Position numbers and translations under genes: made by a program
Shown here: positions 1 to 7,777 of the stretch, one piece after another
Position numbering within the stretch: the first letter of the stretch is position 1
Layout of the letters: every line of letters starts with the position of its first letter
The notes under the pieces: generated by a model
Seen by the model: only the letters and a program-made list of their open reading frames with translations
Databases searched by the model: none
What the model was told of the DNA's origin: nothing
Origin: Tepidamorphaceae bacterium
GTDB lineage: Bacteria; Pseudomonadota; Alphaproteobacteria; Rhizobiales; JAKSCL01
NCBI GenBank assembly: GCA_028289445.1
Contig: JANQPO010000016.1
Location: 1-64,000 of the forward strand
DNA: 64,000 nucleotides
Direction: 5' to 3'

Positions 1-198
1 CGGCCGAGCATTTTTTCAAAGCATATTGGCGCAAAATGACCCGGCCCGCAGGGTTTCGCCCCGTTGGACGCCTGATCGCGCTCAATCCTCGCCCGATGCC
101 ACGGCATCGCGCTGCGGTGCGGTCACAACCAGGCGCGCGCAACGGCTACGAAATAGAATGATCCAATAGTACCGCCCGATGCTCTAACCAGGGAGGGA

Positions 199-537
199 AT
201 GACAATGCCACACTATCTGTTCAAAGGCCGCTACACCACGGATTCGCTGAAAGCGATGGTGGACTCGCCGCAAGACCGCGAAGCCGCTGCGCGCCCGCTC
301 ATCGAGGCGGTCGGCGGTAAGCTCCACAGCTTGTTTTTCTGTTTCGGTGAAGATGACGTCATAGCCATCATCGAGGCACCGGACGACGAGGCGATGGCGG
401 CCGGCGCCCTTGTGGTCGGTGCCTCGGGTGCGTTCTCTGGCGGCTCGACCACGAAATTGATGACGGCGAGCGAGGCGATGGCTGCGATGTCGAAGGCCAA
501 AGCAGCGTCTGGAAGCTACAAACCCGCAACCGGCTAG
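199..537 (+). CDS. GYD domain-containing protein
   Basis: A 112-residue soluble protein that looks like the GYD family, named after a short conserved motif; the members are small ferredoxin-like-fold proteins of unknown biochemical role. The first half (HYLFKGRYT, then KLHSLFFCFGEDDVIAIIEAPDD) matches the family pattern of a short strand, a helix with conserved Lys/Arg, and a 'fge.D.v.i.e.pd' core. The start is supported by a GGGAGG ribosome binding site directly upstream. It stands alone, followed by a strong hairpin and then the convergent taurine transporter. Family assignment is from recall of the pattern; function is unknown. Confidence 0.8.
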   Translation: MTMPHYLFKGRYTTDSLKAMVDSPQDREAAARPLIEAVGGKLHSLFFCFGEDDVIAIIEAPDDEAMAAGALVVGASGAFSGGSTTKLMTASEAMAAMSKAKAASGSYKPATG

Positions 538-555
538 GTCGATCATCGAATACCA

Positions 556-586
556 AAGGGGCGGCACCCCAAGGACGCCGCCCCTT
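556..586. terminator. Hairpin between convergent genes
   Basis: A perfect 10-bp stem (AAGGGGCGGC / GCCGCCCCTT) with an 11-nt loop lies between the GYD gene and the 3' end of tauC. The T-run after it is short, so it may act as a bidirectional, weak intrinsic terminator or as a 3'-end stabiliser. Confidence 0.5.
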
Positions 587-624
587 AAACTTGAACGCTC
601 TCGAAGAAACGACGGGCCTTCGCT

Positions 625-1893
625 CTAGCCTTTACCCTTCCATGGGATCAGGATTTTCTCGATCTGCCGCATCAGCATGTCGATGCCATAGCCGATGATG
701 CCGATCAGGATGATGCCCATGATGACGATGTCGGTGAGCTGAAACTTCGATGCCACCATGATCATCATGCCGGCGCCTTTTTCAGCCGCCACCAGTTCGG
801 CCGCAACCACCGTGCCCCAACACACGCCCATGGCAACCCGCGCGCCGGTAAAGATCTCCGGTAGCGAGTTCGGGATGATGACGTGGCGCATGATCTGCCA
901 GCGCGACGCGCCGAGCGAGTAGGCGGCGTGGACCTTTGTGATCTTCACACCGGACACGCCCGCCCGGGCCGCGATCGTCATGATCCACAGCGCCGCCAGG
1001 AACAAGAGAATGATCTTGCCGGTCTCGCCGATGCCGGCCCAGATGATCACCAGCGGGATCAAGGCCAACGGCGGGACCGGGCGCATGAATTCGACGATCG
1101 GATCGAACCAGCCACGGAACCAGCCGGACAGCCCCATCGCATAGCCGAGCGGAATGCCAACGATACTGCCGGCGATGAACCCGCCAACGACACGGAACAA
1201 GGACCAGCCCAAGTGCTGCAACAGCGTTGAGTTCTGATAGCCTTGCTGCGCGATCTCCGTGAGGCGGGACCAGACGGCCTCCGGCGCCGGCAGCCAGATC
1301 GGCTCCATCTGCCAGCCCTTGCTCGGTTCAAAGTTCAGCGTGCCCTTCGGCGTCATCGTGACGCGGCCTGTATCGATCTGCACTTCGCCGCCGGGCTCGA
1401 TCGACTGGCCGTTCACGGCGACGACGGTTGCACCGGCGTCGCGGCCGATCTCGTCATTGCGGTCGACGCGGATCAGCGTGCTGCGCCATGCGCCGAGTGA
1501 GGCGACATCGTTCTTGGCAAAGCCATCGTCCGCGCCCGTGGGCGTGGGGTCTTCGACCTCTTCGCCAACCCGAAAGACGCGAACGAACACCGTGGCGTCG
1601 TCGGTCTGTCCGTCCTCGGTTTGCGCTGTGTAGGAGAACGAGGTGTCGCCGATGAATGGGCCCGGCGCGTGGATCGGTGTCAATTTGGAGCCGGTGAAGG
1701 CGCCCCAAATCAGGAAGATCGCCACGACGGAGATGATCGACGCGGCGCGCGTCGCTGTCACGGCGCTTTCATCGCCGAAGGTGACCGTCTTCAGGCTCGT
1801 GAAGTCGGTTGCGTGATGGACGAATTTTTGCGCCTGGTGATAGACGACAAAGGCGATCACGAAGATCGCGACGTAGAGCAGAAGAATGGTCAT
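625..1893 (-). CDS. tauC: Taurine ABC transporter, permease subunit (TauC-like), N-terminally extended
   Basis: Inner-membrane subunit of the SsuC/TauC/NrtB-type importer. The C-terminal ~230 residues hold the binding-protein-dependent transport domain, with membrane segments and an EAA-like loop (around 'AAYSLGASRWQIMRHVIIPNSLPEI'). The first ~190 residues are unusual. They begin with a membrane segment (MTILLLYVAIFVIAFVVY), a second one near residue 55, and then a hydrophilic ~100-residue stretch predicted to lie in the periplasm. Family members in enteric bacteria are only about 275 residues. The start overlaps the tauB stop by 4 bp (ATGA), so tauB and tauC are translationally coupled. The taurine specificity is inferred from the neighbouring tauA and tauR. 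Confidence 0.85.
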   Translation of the reverse strand: MTILLLYVAIFVIAFVVYHQAQKFVHHATDFTSLKTVTFGDESAVTATRAASIISVVAIFLIWGAFTGSKLTPIHAPGPFIGDTSFSYTAQTEDGQTDDATVFVRVFRVGEEVEDPTPTGADDGFAKNDVASLGAWRSTLIRVDRNDEIGRDAGATVVAVNGQSIEPGGEVQIDTGRVTMTPKGTLNFEPSKGWQMEPIWLPAPEAVWSRLTEIAQQGYQNSTLLQHLGWSLFRVVGGFIAGSIVGIPLGYAMGLSGWFRGWFDPIVEFMRPVPPLALIPLVIIWAGIGETGKIILLFLAALWIMTIAARAGVSGVKITKVHAAYSLGASRWQIMRHVIIPNSLPEIFTGARVAMGVCWGTVVAAELVAAEKGAGMMIMVASKFQLTDIVIMGIILIGIIGYGIDMLMRQIEKILIPWKGKG

Positions 1894-2696
1894 GCGTCAC
1901 CCTCCGTCCGGCCCATGATCTCTTCTTCCATGTCCCAAATCATCGACAGGATCTCTTCACGGCGCGGGCCGAACTCCGGATGTTTCTTCACCTCGCGCAA
2001 ATCGGCGTTAACGCCCAGGTCTGCGAAGGGGAGACTATACTCCTTGTGGATGCGCCCGGGTCGCGGCGCCATGACAAGCAGGCGCTCGCCCAAGAGAAGA
2101 GCTTCCTCGACGGAGTGCGTGATCAAGATGATGGTTTTGCCGGTTTCCTTCCAAAGCTTCAGGACGAGGCCTTGCATCTTCTCACGCGTCAGCGCGTCCA
2201 GCGCGCCAAGCGGCTCGTCCATCAAGATGACTTCGGGATCGTTGGCTAGGCACCGCGCCAGTGCGACGCGCTGCTGCATGCCGCCGGACAGTTCGTAGAT
2301 CGCCTTTTCCTTGAAATCCTGAAGACCTGTGACATCGAGCAGGTGATCGACGACCTCGTCGGTTTCTTTCTTCGGCCGACCGTTCATGACCGGACCGAAG
2401 GCCACATTCTTGCGGACATTCATCCATTCGAACAATGCGCCTTGCTGGAACACCATGCCGCGCTCCTGGCCCGGTCCCGTGACGGGCTCACCGTTAAGCG
2501 TCACCTGACCCTCGGTCTGTGCTAGGAAGCCGGCAACGATGTTGAGTAAGGTCGTCTTGCCGCAGCCCGAAGGCCCCAGCACCGCCATGATCTCCCCCGA
2601 CTGCATCGAAATGGAGACATTTTGCAGGGCCTGAACATGGTCGCCGTTCGGCAGTTCAAACCGCATGGAGACGTCGTCGACGATCAGCTCTGACAC
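1890..2696 (-). CDS. tauB: Taurine ABC transporter, ATP-binding subunit (TauB-like)
   Basis: Cytoplasmic ATPase of the importer, 268 residues, the normal length for the family. Walker A (GPSGCGKTT), Q-loop (VFQQGAL), ABC signature (LSGGMQQR), Walker B (VILMDEPLGALD) and the H-loop (LITHSVEEA) are all intact. The start is a GTG with a GGAGGG site upstream. It is separated from tauA by 65 bp holding a strong hairpin and overlaps tauC by 4 bp. Confidence 0.9.
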   Translation of the reverse strand: MSELIVDDVSMRFELPNGDHVQALQNVSISMQSGEIMAVLGPSGCGKTTLLNIVAGFLAQTEGQVTLNGEPVTGPGQERGMVFQQGALFEWMNVRKNVAFGPVMNGRPKKETDEVVDHLLDVTGLQDFKEKAIYELSGGMQQRVALARCLANDPEVILMDEPLGALDALTREKMQGLVLKLWKETGKTIILITHSVEEALLLGERLLVMAPRPGRIHKEYSLPFADLGVNADLREVKKHPEFGPRREEILSMIWDMEEEIMGRTEGDA

Positions 2697-2725
2697 GCTC
2701 GCCCTCCGTTATTGTTTTTATAGCA

Positions 2726-2754
2726 AACGGCCCGGACTTTAGGTCCGGGCCGTT
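2726..2754 (-). promoter_or_regulatory. Intercistronic hairpin between tauA and tauB
   Basis: A perfect 12-bp stem (AACGGCCCGGAC / GTCCGGGCCGTT) with a 5-nt loop lies just after the tauA stop. Such hairpins between binding-protein and transporter genes commonly protect the upstream mRNA or partly terminate transcription, giving an excess of the binding protein. On the minus strand there is no clear T-run after it, so processing or stabilisation is more likely than full termination. Confidence 0.6.
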
Positions 2755-2761
2755 GCATTTC

Positions 2762-3757
2762 TTAGTTTGTTGCGAGTGCCGATAGCGGCCCCGTGTTCAC
2801 GGCGCTTTCGTAGGTGTCGCGCGCTTTGTCGATGCTGCCGGCTTCCACGAAGACGTCGGCGACGCCCTTCATGAAGTCCTGCGAACCGCCGCCGAGCCAC
2901 TTGTCGGACAGTTGGTCCTCGACAGACGGGAACACGAAGGTCGCCATGGTCGCTTCCGTGGCGGCCTCATCCATACCGGCATCCTTTGCGATGACCGGAA
3001 GCATCTCGGCCTTCTTCGACCCGTCGTTCCACGCCGCATTGGCTTCGGCCGTTACGGCCAGGAACTTCGAGACGAGGTCCGGATTCTCGGCGACGAAGCC
3101 TGCCGGCGCAGACGTCACGTCAAAGACCAGAATGCCGAGTTCTTCTTTTTCGGCACCGGTCAGAAGCGTGTTGCCGTGCTCGACCATGCGACGAAGCGAA
3201 CCGCCCCAGCCGCAGACCATGTCGAGATTGCCTTGCGCGAAGGCCGCCGCGCCATCCGGCGGGGCCATGTCGACGATGTCCATGGTCGAGATGTCGACTC
3301 CGAAATGGTCCATCTGCTTCAAGAAGCCGTAGTGCGCGGCCGTACCGATCGGAACACCGACCTTCTTGCCTTCAAGCTCCTTCACGCTGGACTTGTCGAT
3401 TTCAAGCTTTTCGGCCACGACGCAGTTGTCGTTGTCGGCATAGGATACGGCCACGTCGATGGTCTGAAGGTCCTGTCCGGCCGAAGTCGCGACCACGAAC
3501 GGCGGAACGCCCTGGCTGACGGCGATTTGAACGTCGCCGGAGGCCATAGCCGCCGACATTGCCGTACCGGTGTCGAAGCTGACCCAGTTGATCTTGACGC
3601 CCATGGCTTCATCATAGGTGCCCTTGACCTTCGCGTACTGGAACGGCATCGGCCATTCAAGGAAGTAGGCGACGGTGATTTCCTCCTGGGCCGATGCCGC
3701 GCCGATGCTCAGCACGGCAGCGGTGGCCAGACCGGAAACGAGTGACTTGAACTTCAT
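2762..3757 (-). CDS. tauA: Taurine ABC transporter, periplasmic substrate-binding protein (TauA-like)
   Basis: Periplasmic binding protein of the NMT1/SsuA-like fold, 331 residues. The Sec signal peptide is MKFKSLVSGLATAAVLSIGAASA, cleaved before QEE. The mature protein starts ITVAYFLEWPMP and contains FDTGTAMSAAM, YADNDNCVVAEKL and the GCHG-like CGWGG region, a pattern I associate with the alphaproteobacterial taurine-binding proteins rather than with the nitrate or sulfonate ones. The ORF-track start lies 8 codons upstream. I chose the ATG at 3757 because it is preceded by GGAGGAG at proper spacing and starts a normal signal peptide. Divergent from tauR, first gene of tauABC. Confidence 0.88.
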   Translation of the reverse strand: MKFKSLVSGLATAAVLSIGAASAQEEITVAYFLEWPMPFQYAKVKGTYDEAMGVKINWVSFDTGTAMSAAMASGDVQIAVSQGVPPFVVATSAGQDLQTIDVAVSYADNDNCVVAEKLEIDKSSVKELEGKKVGVPIGTAAHYGFLKQMDHFGVDISTMDIVDMAPPDGAAAFAQGNLDMVCGWGGSLRRMVEHGNTLLTGAEKEELGILVFDVTSAPAGFVAENPDLVSKFLAVTAEANAAWNDGSKKAEMLPVIAKDAGMDEAATEATMATFVFPSVEDQLSDKWLGGGSQDFMKGVADVFVEAGSIDKARDTYESAVNTGPLSALATN

Positions 3758-3897
3758 GCGTAAATCTCCTCCATCTCGCATGCAATTGACGCAGTGATCG
3801 ATTTGATCTGCCCCAATAGAGTGTTTTTATTTGTGTCTCACTCTGTGGCGACACGGTAGGGCCGTTGCGGCAAGCGCAGACAGGGCCAGACTGGCAG

Positions 3898-3932
3898 ACC
3901 GGATTAAGCCAGTCTGAGCAAACTTGACCTAA
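3898..3932. promoter_or_regulatory. Candidate TauR operator
   Basis: The tauA-tauR intergenic region contains CTTGACCTAA (3923-3932), matching 9 of 10 positions of the direct repeat reported for TauR in alphaproteobacteria (CTGGACYTAA, from memory). A poorer copy, ACCGGATTAA, lies 25 bp upstream (3898-3907). The spacing differs from what I recall for the described site, so this is a candidate only. Confidence 0.35.
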
Positions 3933-4002
3933 CCGGTTAGGCCACAGCATACTCGCTCTGCAACCGATCGGGTTCCAAGTTTTGGCCCAGCATTCAAGCC
4001 AG

Positions 4003-5487
4003 ATGATGTGGTCCGGCCTGTTCCGTCTGACCCACGACGGCAGCCAGACTCTACAGTCCCAGATCCGCCAGGCCGTGGTGACGGCGGTGCTTGATCGACT
4101 TGTGCCGATCGACAAGCCGCTCCCCTCATGCCGCGCCCTGGCCGACAGTCTCGGAGTCGCTCGCGGCACAGTGGTCCTGGCCTTTCAGGACTTGGTCGAT
4201 CAGGGGTTCCTGGTTGCGCGCGAGAGACGCGGCCACTTCGTCAATCCAGACGCGCTGACCAACATCCCGCGCTTCACCGATGCTTCGCGCCTGAGCCGCC
4301 CTCCTGCGCGCTCCACCATCGATTGGGCGAAGCGCTTCGTGGCCGAGCCGTCGCGCCATACCAACATCGCCAAGCCGGCGGATTGGCAAACCTATCCTTA
4401 TCCCTTCATCTACGGACAGTTCGATCCTTCGCTGTTTCCAACGAACGCCTGGCGCGAGTGCTCGCGTATGGCGCTGGGCGTTCGGGAAATCCATGCGTGG
4501 GCGGCGGATATGATCGACCGCGACGATCCGCTGTTGATCGAACAAGTCCACGCCCGGCTCCTGCCACGCCGCGGGATTTTTTGTCAGACGGATGAGATCA
4601 TCGTCACGCTCGGTGCACAGAACGCGCTCTATATGCTGGCCTCGTTGTTGATCGGCCGGCGAACGTCGGTTGCGATCGAAGAACCGGGTTATCCCGATGT
4701 CCGCAACATTTTCGCCTCGGCCACCAACCGCATCGAGAGCATCCCCGTTGATGCGCGTGGCCTGGTGCCGGAGGCAATCCCGCCGGAGACCGATCTGGTT
4801 TTCGCGACGCCCAGCCATCAATGTCCAACGACGGTCAATCTGGACCTCGGGCGCCGCCGTCGCCTGCTTGAACGGGCGCTTGAAGATGATTTCCTGATCA
4901 TCGAGGACGACTACGATAGTCAGTTTCTAGATCCCGACGGCGCCCTGCCGGCGCTCAAGAGTCTCGATCAGTCGGAGCGGGTGATCTATGTCGGCAGTCT
5001 GTCGAAAACGCTGGCGCCCGGTCTGCGCATCGGCTTCGTGGTGGCGGCTCCGGAACTGATCCGCGAATTGCGCGACCTACGCCGGATGATCCTGCGCCAC
5101 CCGCCGGCCAACAACCAGCGGGCCGTGGCGCTGTTCCTGTCCCTGGGCCACCACGATGCGCTGGTGCGCAAACTCACGGCGGCGGCAACCGCGCGCCGGC
5201 AGGTGTTGATGGAGGCGATCGAGCGGCACATGCCGGAGCTGACGGTGACGCGTGAAACCGGCGGCACAGCGATCTGGATCACGGGACCGTTGGGCTTCGA
5301 CGCGGGAACACTCGCCGAGGCTGCGAAGTCGAGAGGCGTGCTGATCGAGCCCGGCGAGATCTTCTTCTCCACCGCGCGCCAGACCTCCGCATTCAGAATG
5401 GGCGTTTCGTCGATCGCCACCGATCGGATCGAAACCGGCGTGAAAAAGCTCGCGCAAACAGCGCGGGACCTTGGAATGATGGGGTAG
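4003..5487 (+). CDS. tauR: MocR/PdxR-family transcriptional regulator, TauR-like
   Basis: A cytoplasmic regulator of 494 residues with an N-terminal GntR winged helix (about residues 10-75, 'LPSCRALADSLGVARGTVVLAFQDL') joined to a large class I aminotransferase-like domain that binds pyridoxal phosphate. The PLP lysine motif SLSKTLAPGLRIGF and the preceding DDYDSQF are intact. In Rhodobacter and relatives TauR activates taurine genes, and its divergence from tauABC supports that role here. The track begins at a TTG (3982); I prefer the tandem ATGs at 4003/4006, although no clear ribosome binding site decides between them. No taurine-degrading enzyme genes are nearby. Confidence 0.85.
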   Translation: MMWSGLFRLTHDGSQTLQSQIRQAVVTAVLDRLVPIDKPLPSCRALADSLGVARGTVVLAFQDLVDQGFLVARERRGHFVNPDALTNIPRFTDASRLSRPPARSTIDWAKRFVAEPSRHTNIAKPADWQTYPYPFIYGQFDPSLFPTNAWRECSRMALGVREIHAWAADMIDRDDPLLIEQVHARLLPRRGIFCQTDEIIVTLGAQNALYMLASLLIGRRTSVAIEEPGYPDVRNIFASATNRIESIPVDARGLVPEAIPPETDLVFATPSHQCPTTVNLDLGRRRRLLERALEDDFLIIEDDYDSQFLDPDGALPALKSLDQSERVIYVGSLSKTLAPGLRIGFVVAAPELIRELRDLRRMILRHPPANNQRAVALFLSLGHHDALVRKLTAAATARRQVLMEAIERHMPELTVTRETGGTAIWITGPLGFDAGTLAEAAKSRGVLIEPGEIFFSTARQTSAFRMGVSSIATDRIETGVKKLAQTARDLGMMG

Positions 5488-5553
5488 GGGCGTGATTGCG
5501 ATGGCAACGCCGCGCGGCGTCCGCGCGTGTGCGCGCCGCCCATCGATTCTGCC

Positions 5554-6303
5554 ATGATCCGCCTCGACACACGCCTTGCTGAGGATGGCCACTATCCATC
5601 GCGCGCGCGGGCGGCGGATGCGATAAGGCGCGGTGTTGTCAGCGTGGATGGCGTGGTGGTGACCAAAGCCGGCGCGACCGTGGCGCCGAGCGCATCGATT
5701 GCCATTGACGATCCGGCCGCCGGCTATGTCTCCCGCGCGGCCCTTAAGCTCATTGCCGGGCTCGATGCTTTCGGTTTTGACCCAGCCGGTTGCCGTGCCC
5801 TTGACCTTGGCGCTTCGACCGGCGGTTTCACGCAAGTGCTTTTGGAGCGCGGCGCCGCGCATGTGACCGCCATCGATGTCGGTATCGGTCAGATGGACCG
5901 AAGGGTCGCCGACGATCCGCGCGTCATGGCAATCGAGGGGGTCAATGCCCGCGATCTTGCGGTAGATCATCTGATCCAGGCGCCTGACGCGATTGTTGCC
6001 GATCTCTCCTTCATTTCTCTGAAGCTCGCCCTGCCGCCAGCCTTGCATTTGGCAGCACCGGGCGCCTTTTTGATGGCGCTGATCAAGCCGCAATTCGAAG
6101 CCGGCCGCGAAGCGATCGGCAAGGGCGGCATCGTTCGCGACCAAGAGGTTCACGCCAGGGTCTGTGCCGATATCGCGGTGTTCTTGGAGAAGGCCGACTG
6201 GACTGTGGGCGAGCCGGTGCCATCGCTGGTCTTGGGTGGCGATGGCAACCGGGAGTTTCTGATAGGGGCGACGAAGCCCGAGCCGCCTGGGTCCGGCGTC
6301 TGA
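5554..6303 (+). CDS. tlyA: TlyA-family rRNA 2'-O-methyltransferase
   Basis: A 249-residue protein with an N-terminal S4 RNA-binding domain (RLDTRLAEDGHYPSRARA, GVVSVDGVVVTKAG) and a C-terminal FtsJ-like SAM-dependent methyltransferase (ALDLGASTGGFTQVLLERGA, IVADLSFISLKLALP). Characterised members methylate ribose in 16S and 23S rRNA; the old 'hemolysin A' name comes from the same family. The ATG at 5554 (MIRLDTRL) is preferred over the track's upstream GTG because the S4 domain starts there. The usual partners (dxs, xseB) are absent; a methyltransferase gene follows after 141 bp. Confidence 0.9.
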   Translation: MIRLDTRLAEDGHYPSRARAADAIRRGVVSVDGVVVTKAGATVAPSASIAIDDPAAGYVSRAALKLIAGLDAFGFDPAGCRALDLGASTGGFTQVLLERGAAHVTAIDVGIGQMDRRVADDPRVMAIEGVNARDLAVDHLIQAPDAIVADLSFISLKLALPPALHLAAPGAFLMALIKPQFEAGREAIGKGGIVRDQEVHARVCADIAVFLEKADWTVGEPVPSLVLGGDGNREFLIGATKPEPPGSGV

Positions 6304-6309
6304 GGAATA

Positions 6310-6331
6310 GTGGCGCGGCTAGCTGCGCCAC
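6310..6331 (+). terminator. Hairpin after tlyA
   Basis: A short GTGGCGC / GCGCCAC stem lies 7 bp after the tlyA stop. No T-run follows, so termination strength is uncertain. Confidence 0.3.
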
Positions 6332-6444
6332 GCCGCGGCAGTGCGATCATGTTGCGCATTGACGTGCGCCAACGGACGGCCATATCAGAAGGCGGGTGAT
6401 GTGTTCGCTGGCGTATCCGCCGCGCAATCTGCAAGGAGGCTGGA

Positions 6445-7509
6445 TTGGCGACACCGCTTCAACGTCTGGCCCGCGCCGCCGCCTATGGCGCGAGACAGGG
6501 TCCGCGCCTTGCCTGGTATGTCGGCCATGGCATGGCAATGCGGCGCCTGTCGGCTGAGGCGCGCGCCCGCGGCCAGCAGACCCACGAACGGCCCAAGACC
6601 GACAACCCGGTGCCATCCGAACGACGTCTCTACACCGATCTGGGTGCGCTCCTGCGCCGGGATTTGGCAAATGTCGAGGCGGGCCTTTACCCGATTCCGG
6701 CAGATCATGACGGCAGCCTGCCCGAAATCCTTCGCCGCTCCCGACTCTTCTTCAACGACCTGCCGAGCGTCAATCGGCGCCGGGAAGAAAACGACAATGC
6801 CGAGGTCTTCACGGACGAAACCAAGGGCAAGCGGCCGCGCTATTATCTCCAGAACTTTCACTTCCAAAGCGATGGCTGGCTCTCGGACGACTCCGCCGCG
6901 CGTTACGACACCCAGGTCGAAGTGCTGTTTAACGGCACCGCCAATGCCATGCGCCGGATGGCGATCCCGCCGATCCGCGAATGGTTGGAGGGCCGCGACC
7001 AGCGCCAAGCCTCACTGGTCGATGTCGCCTGTGGCACCGGGCGGTTTCTCGATCAGTTGAAACAGAGCCTGCCGCGCTTGCCGGTTGTCGGCGTCGATCT
7101 GTCGGAACCCTACATCGCCGAGACGCGCAGACACCTGCGCCGCTGGTCCTGGGTCGACACGGTGGTCGCCAATGCTGAAGCGATGCCTTTTGCCGATGGC
7201 AGCCGGGATCTCCTCACCTCGATCTATCTGTTTCACGAATTGCCGCCCAAGATCCGCCGCGTCGTTGTTGCAGAGATGGCGCGGGTGCTGAGGCCGGGTG
7301 GCCGGGTGGTGATCGTTGATTCTCTGCAAACCGGGGACGTGCCGGGCTATGACGGCCTCCTGGATATCTTCCCGCAGAATTTCCACGAGCCGTATTTCAC
7401 GAGCTACCTGCAAGAGGACTTCGCCGCGATCGCCGCCGAATGCGGACTTCGGCTGGTCGAGAGCACCCCTGCCTTCGTCTCCAAGGTCATGGTGTTCGAG
7501 TCGGCGTAG
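6445..7509 (+). CDS. Class I SAM-dependent methyltransferase
   Basis: A 354-residue protein. The C-terminal half is a Rossmann-type methyltransferase: motif I is LVDVACGTGRFLDQL, followed by VVGVDLSEPYIAET, then NAEAMPFADGSRDLLTSIYLFHELPPKIR and the post-motif VLRPGGRVVIVDS. The N-terminal ~150 residues (basic helix, then LPEILRRSRLFFNDLPSVNRRR) form a conserved extension seen in UbiE-like proteins of alphaproteobacteria. The substrate is not apparent. The start is TTG at 6445, supported by AAGGAGG five bases upstream; there is no nearby ATG alternative. Confidence 0.8.
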   Translation: MATPLQRLARAAAYGARQGPRLAWYVGHGMAMRRLSAEARARGQQTHERPKTDNPVPSERRLYTDLGALLRRDLANVEAGLYPIPADHDGSLPEILRRSRLFFNDLPSVNRRREENDNAEVFTDETKGKRPRYYLQNFHFQSDGWLSDDSAARYDTQVEVLFNGTANAMRRMAIPPIREWLEGRDQRQASLVDVACGTGRFLDQLKQSLPRLPVVGVDLSEPYIAETRRHLRRWSWVDTVVANAEAMPFADGSRDLLTSIYLFHELPPKIRRVVVAEMARVLRPGGRVVIVDSLQTGDVPGYDGLLDIFPQNFHEPYFTSYLQEDFAAIAAECGLRLVESTPAFVSKVMVFESA

Positions 7510-7606
7510 GGCGCGCCGCCAATAGGACCGTCGAGAGCAGTATTTTCAGTTCAATGGGCGCCGTTCTGTGCTACGTCTGAGGCACCACGAACGAAGAGGG
7601 GGTTTT

Positions 7607-7654
7607 GTGACAGTCATTGTTTCCAGCGTGAGCTGGTTGGGTCTGGTGAGCTAA
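7607..7654 (+). other. Possible 15-codon mini-ORF
   Basis: In the 268-bp gap before rsgA a GTG codon is preceded by GAGGGGG and opens a reading frame for MTVIVSSVSWLGLVS, ending in TAA. It could be a leader peptide or chance. The rest of the gap (7510-7777) shows no other gene. Confidence 0.2.
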
Positions 7655-7777
7655 TCCGCGATCGCGGTGGTTTCGCTCATCGGTTTCTGACCAGCAGGTA
7701 GCCCGACGCTTCCAAGGTGCCGGCTGCTTTGATTTGTCCGCGCGCCGCAGGCGCGCTTCATATGCTGGTGAACATCA

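Noticed and set aside
1-198. Possible gene end at the left edge
   Set aside because: No frame in the first 198 bases shows a convincing C-terminus, tRNA or terminator; left unassigned.
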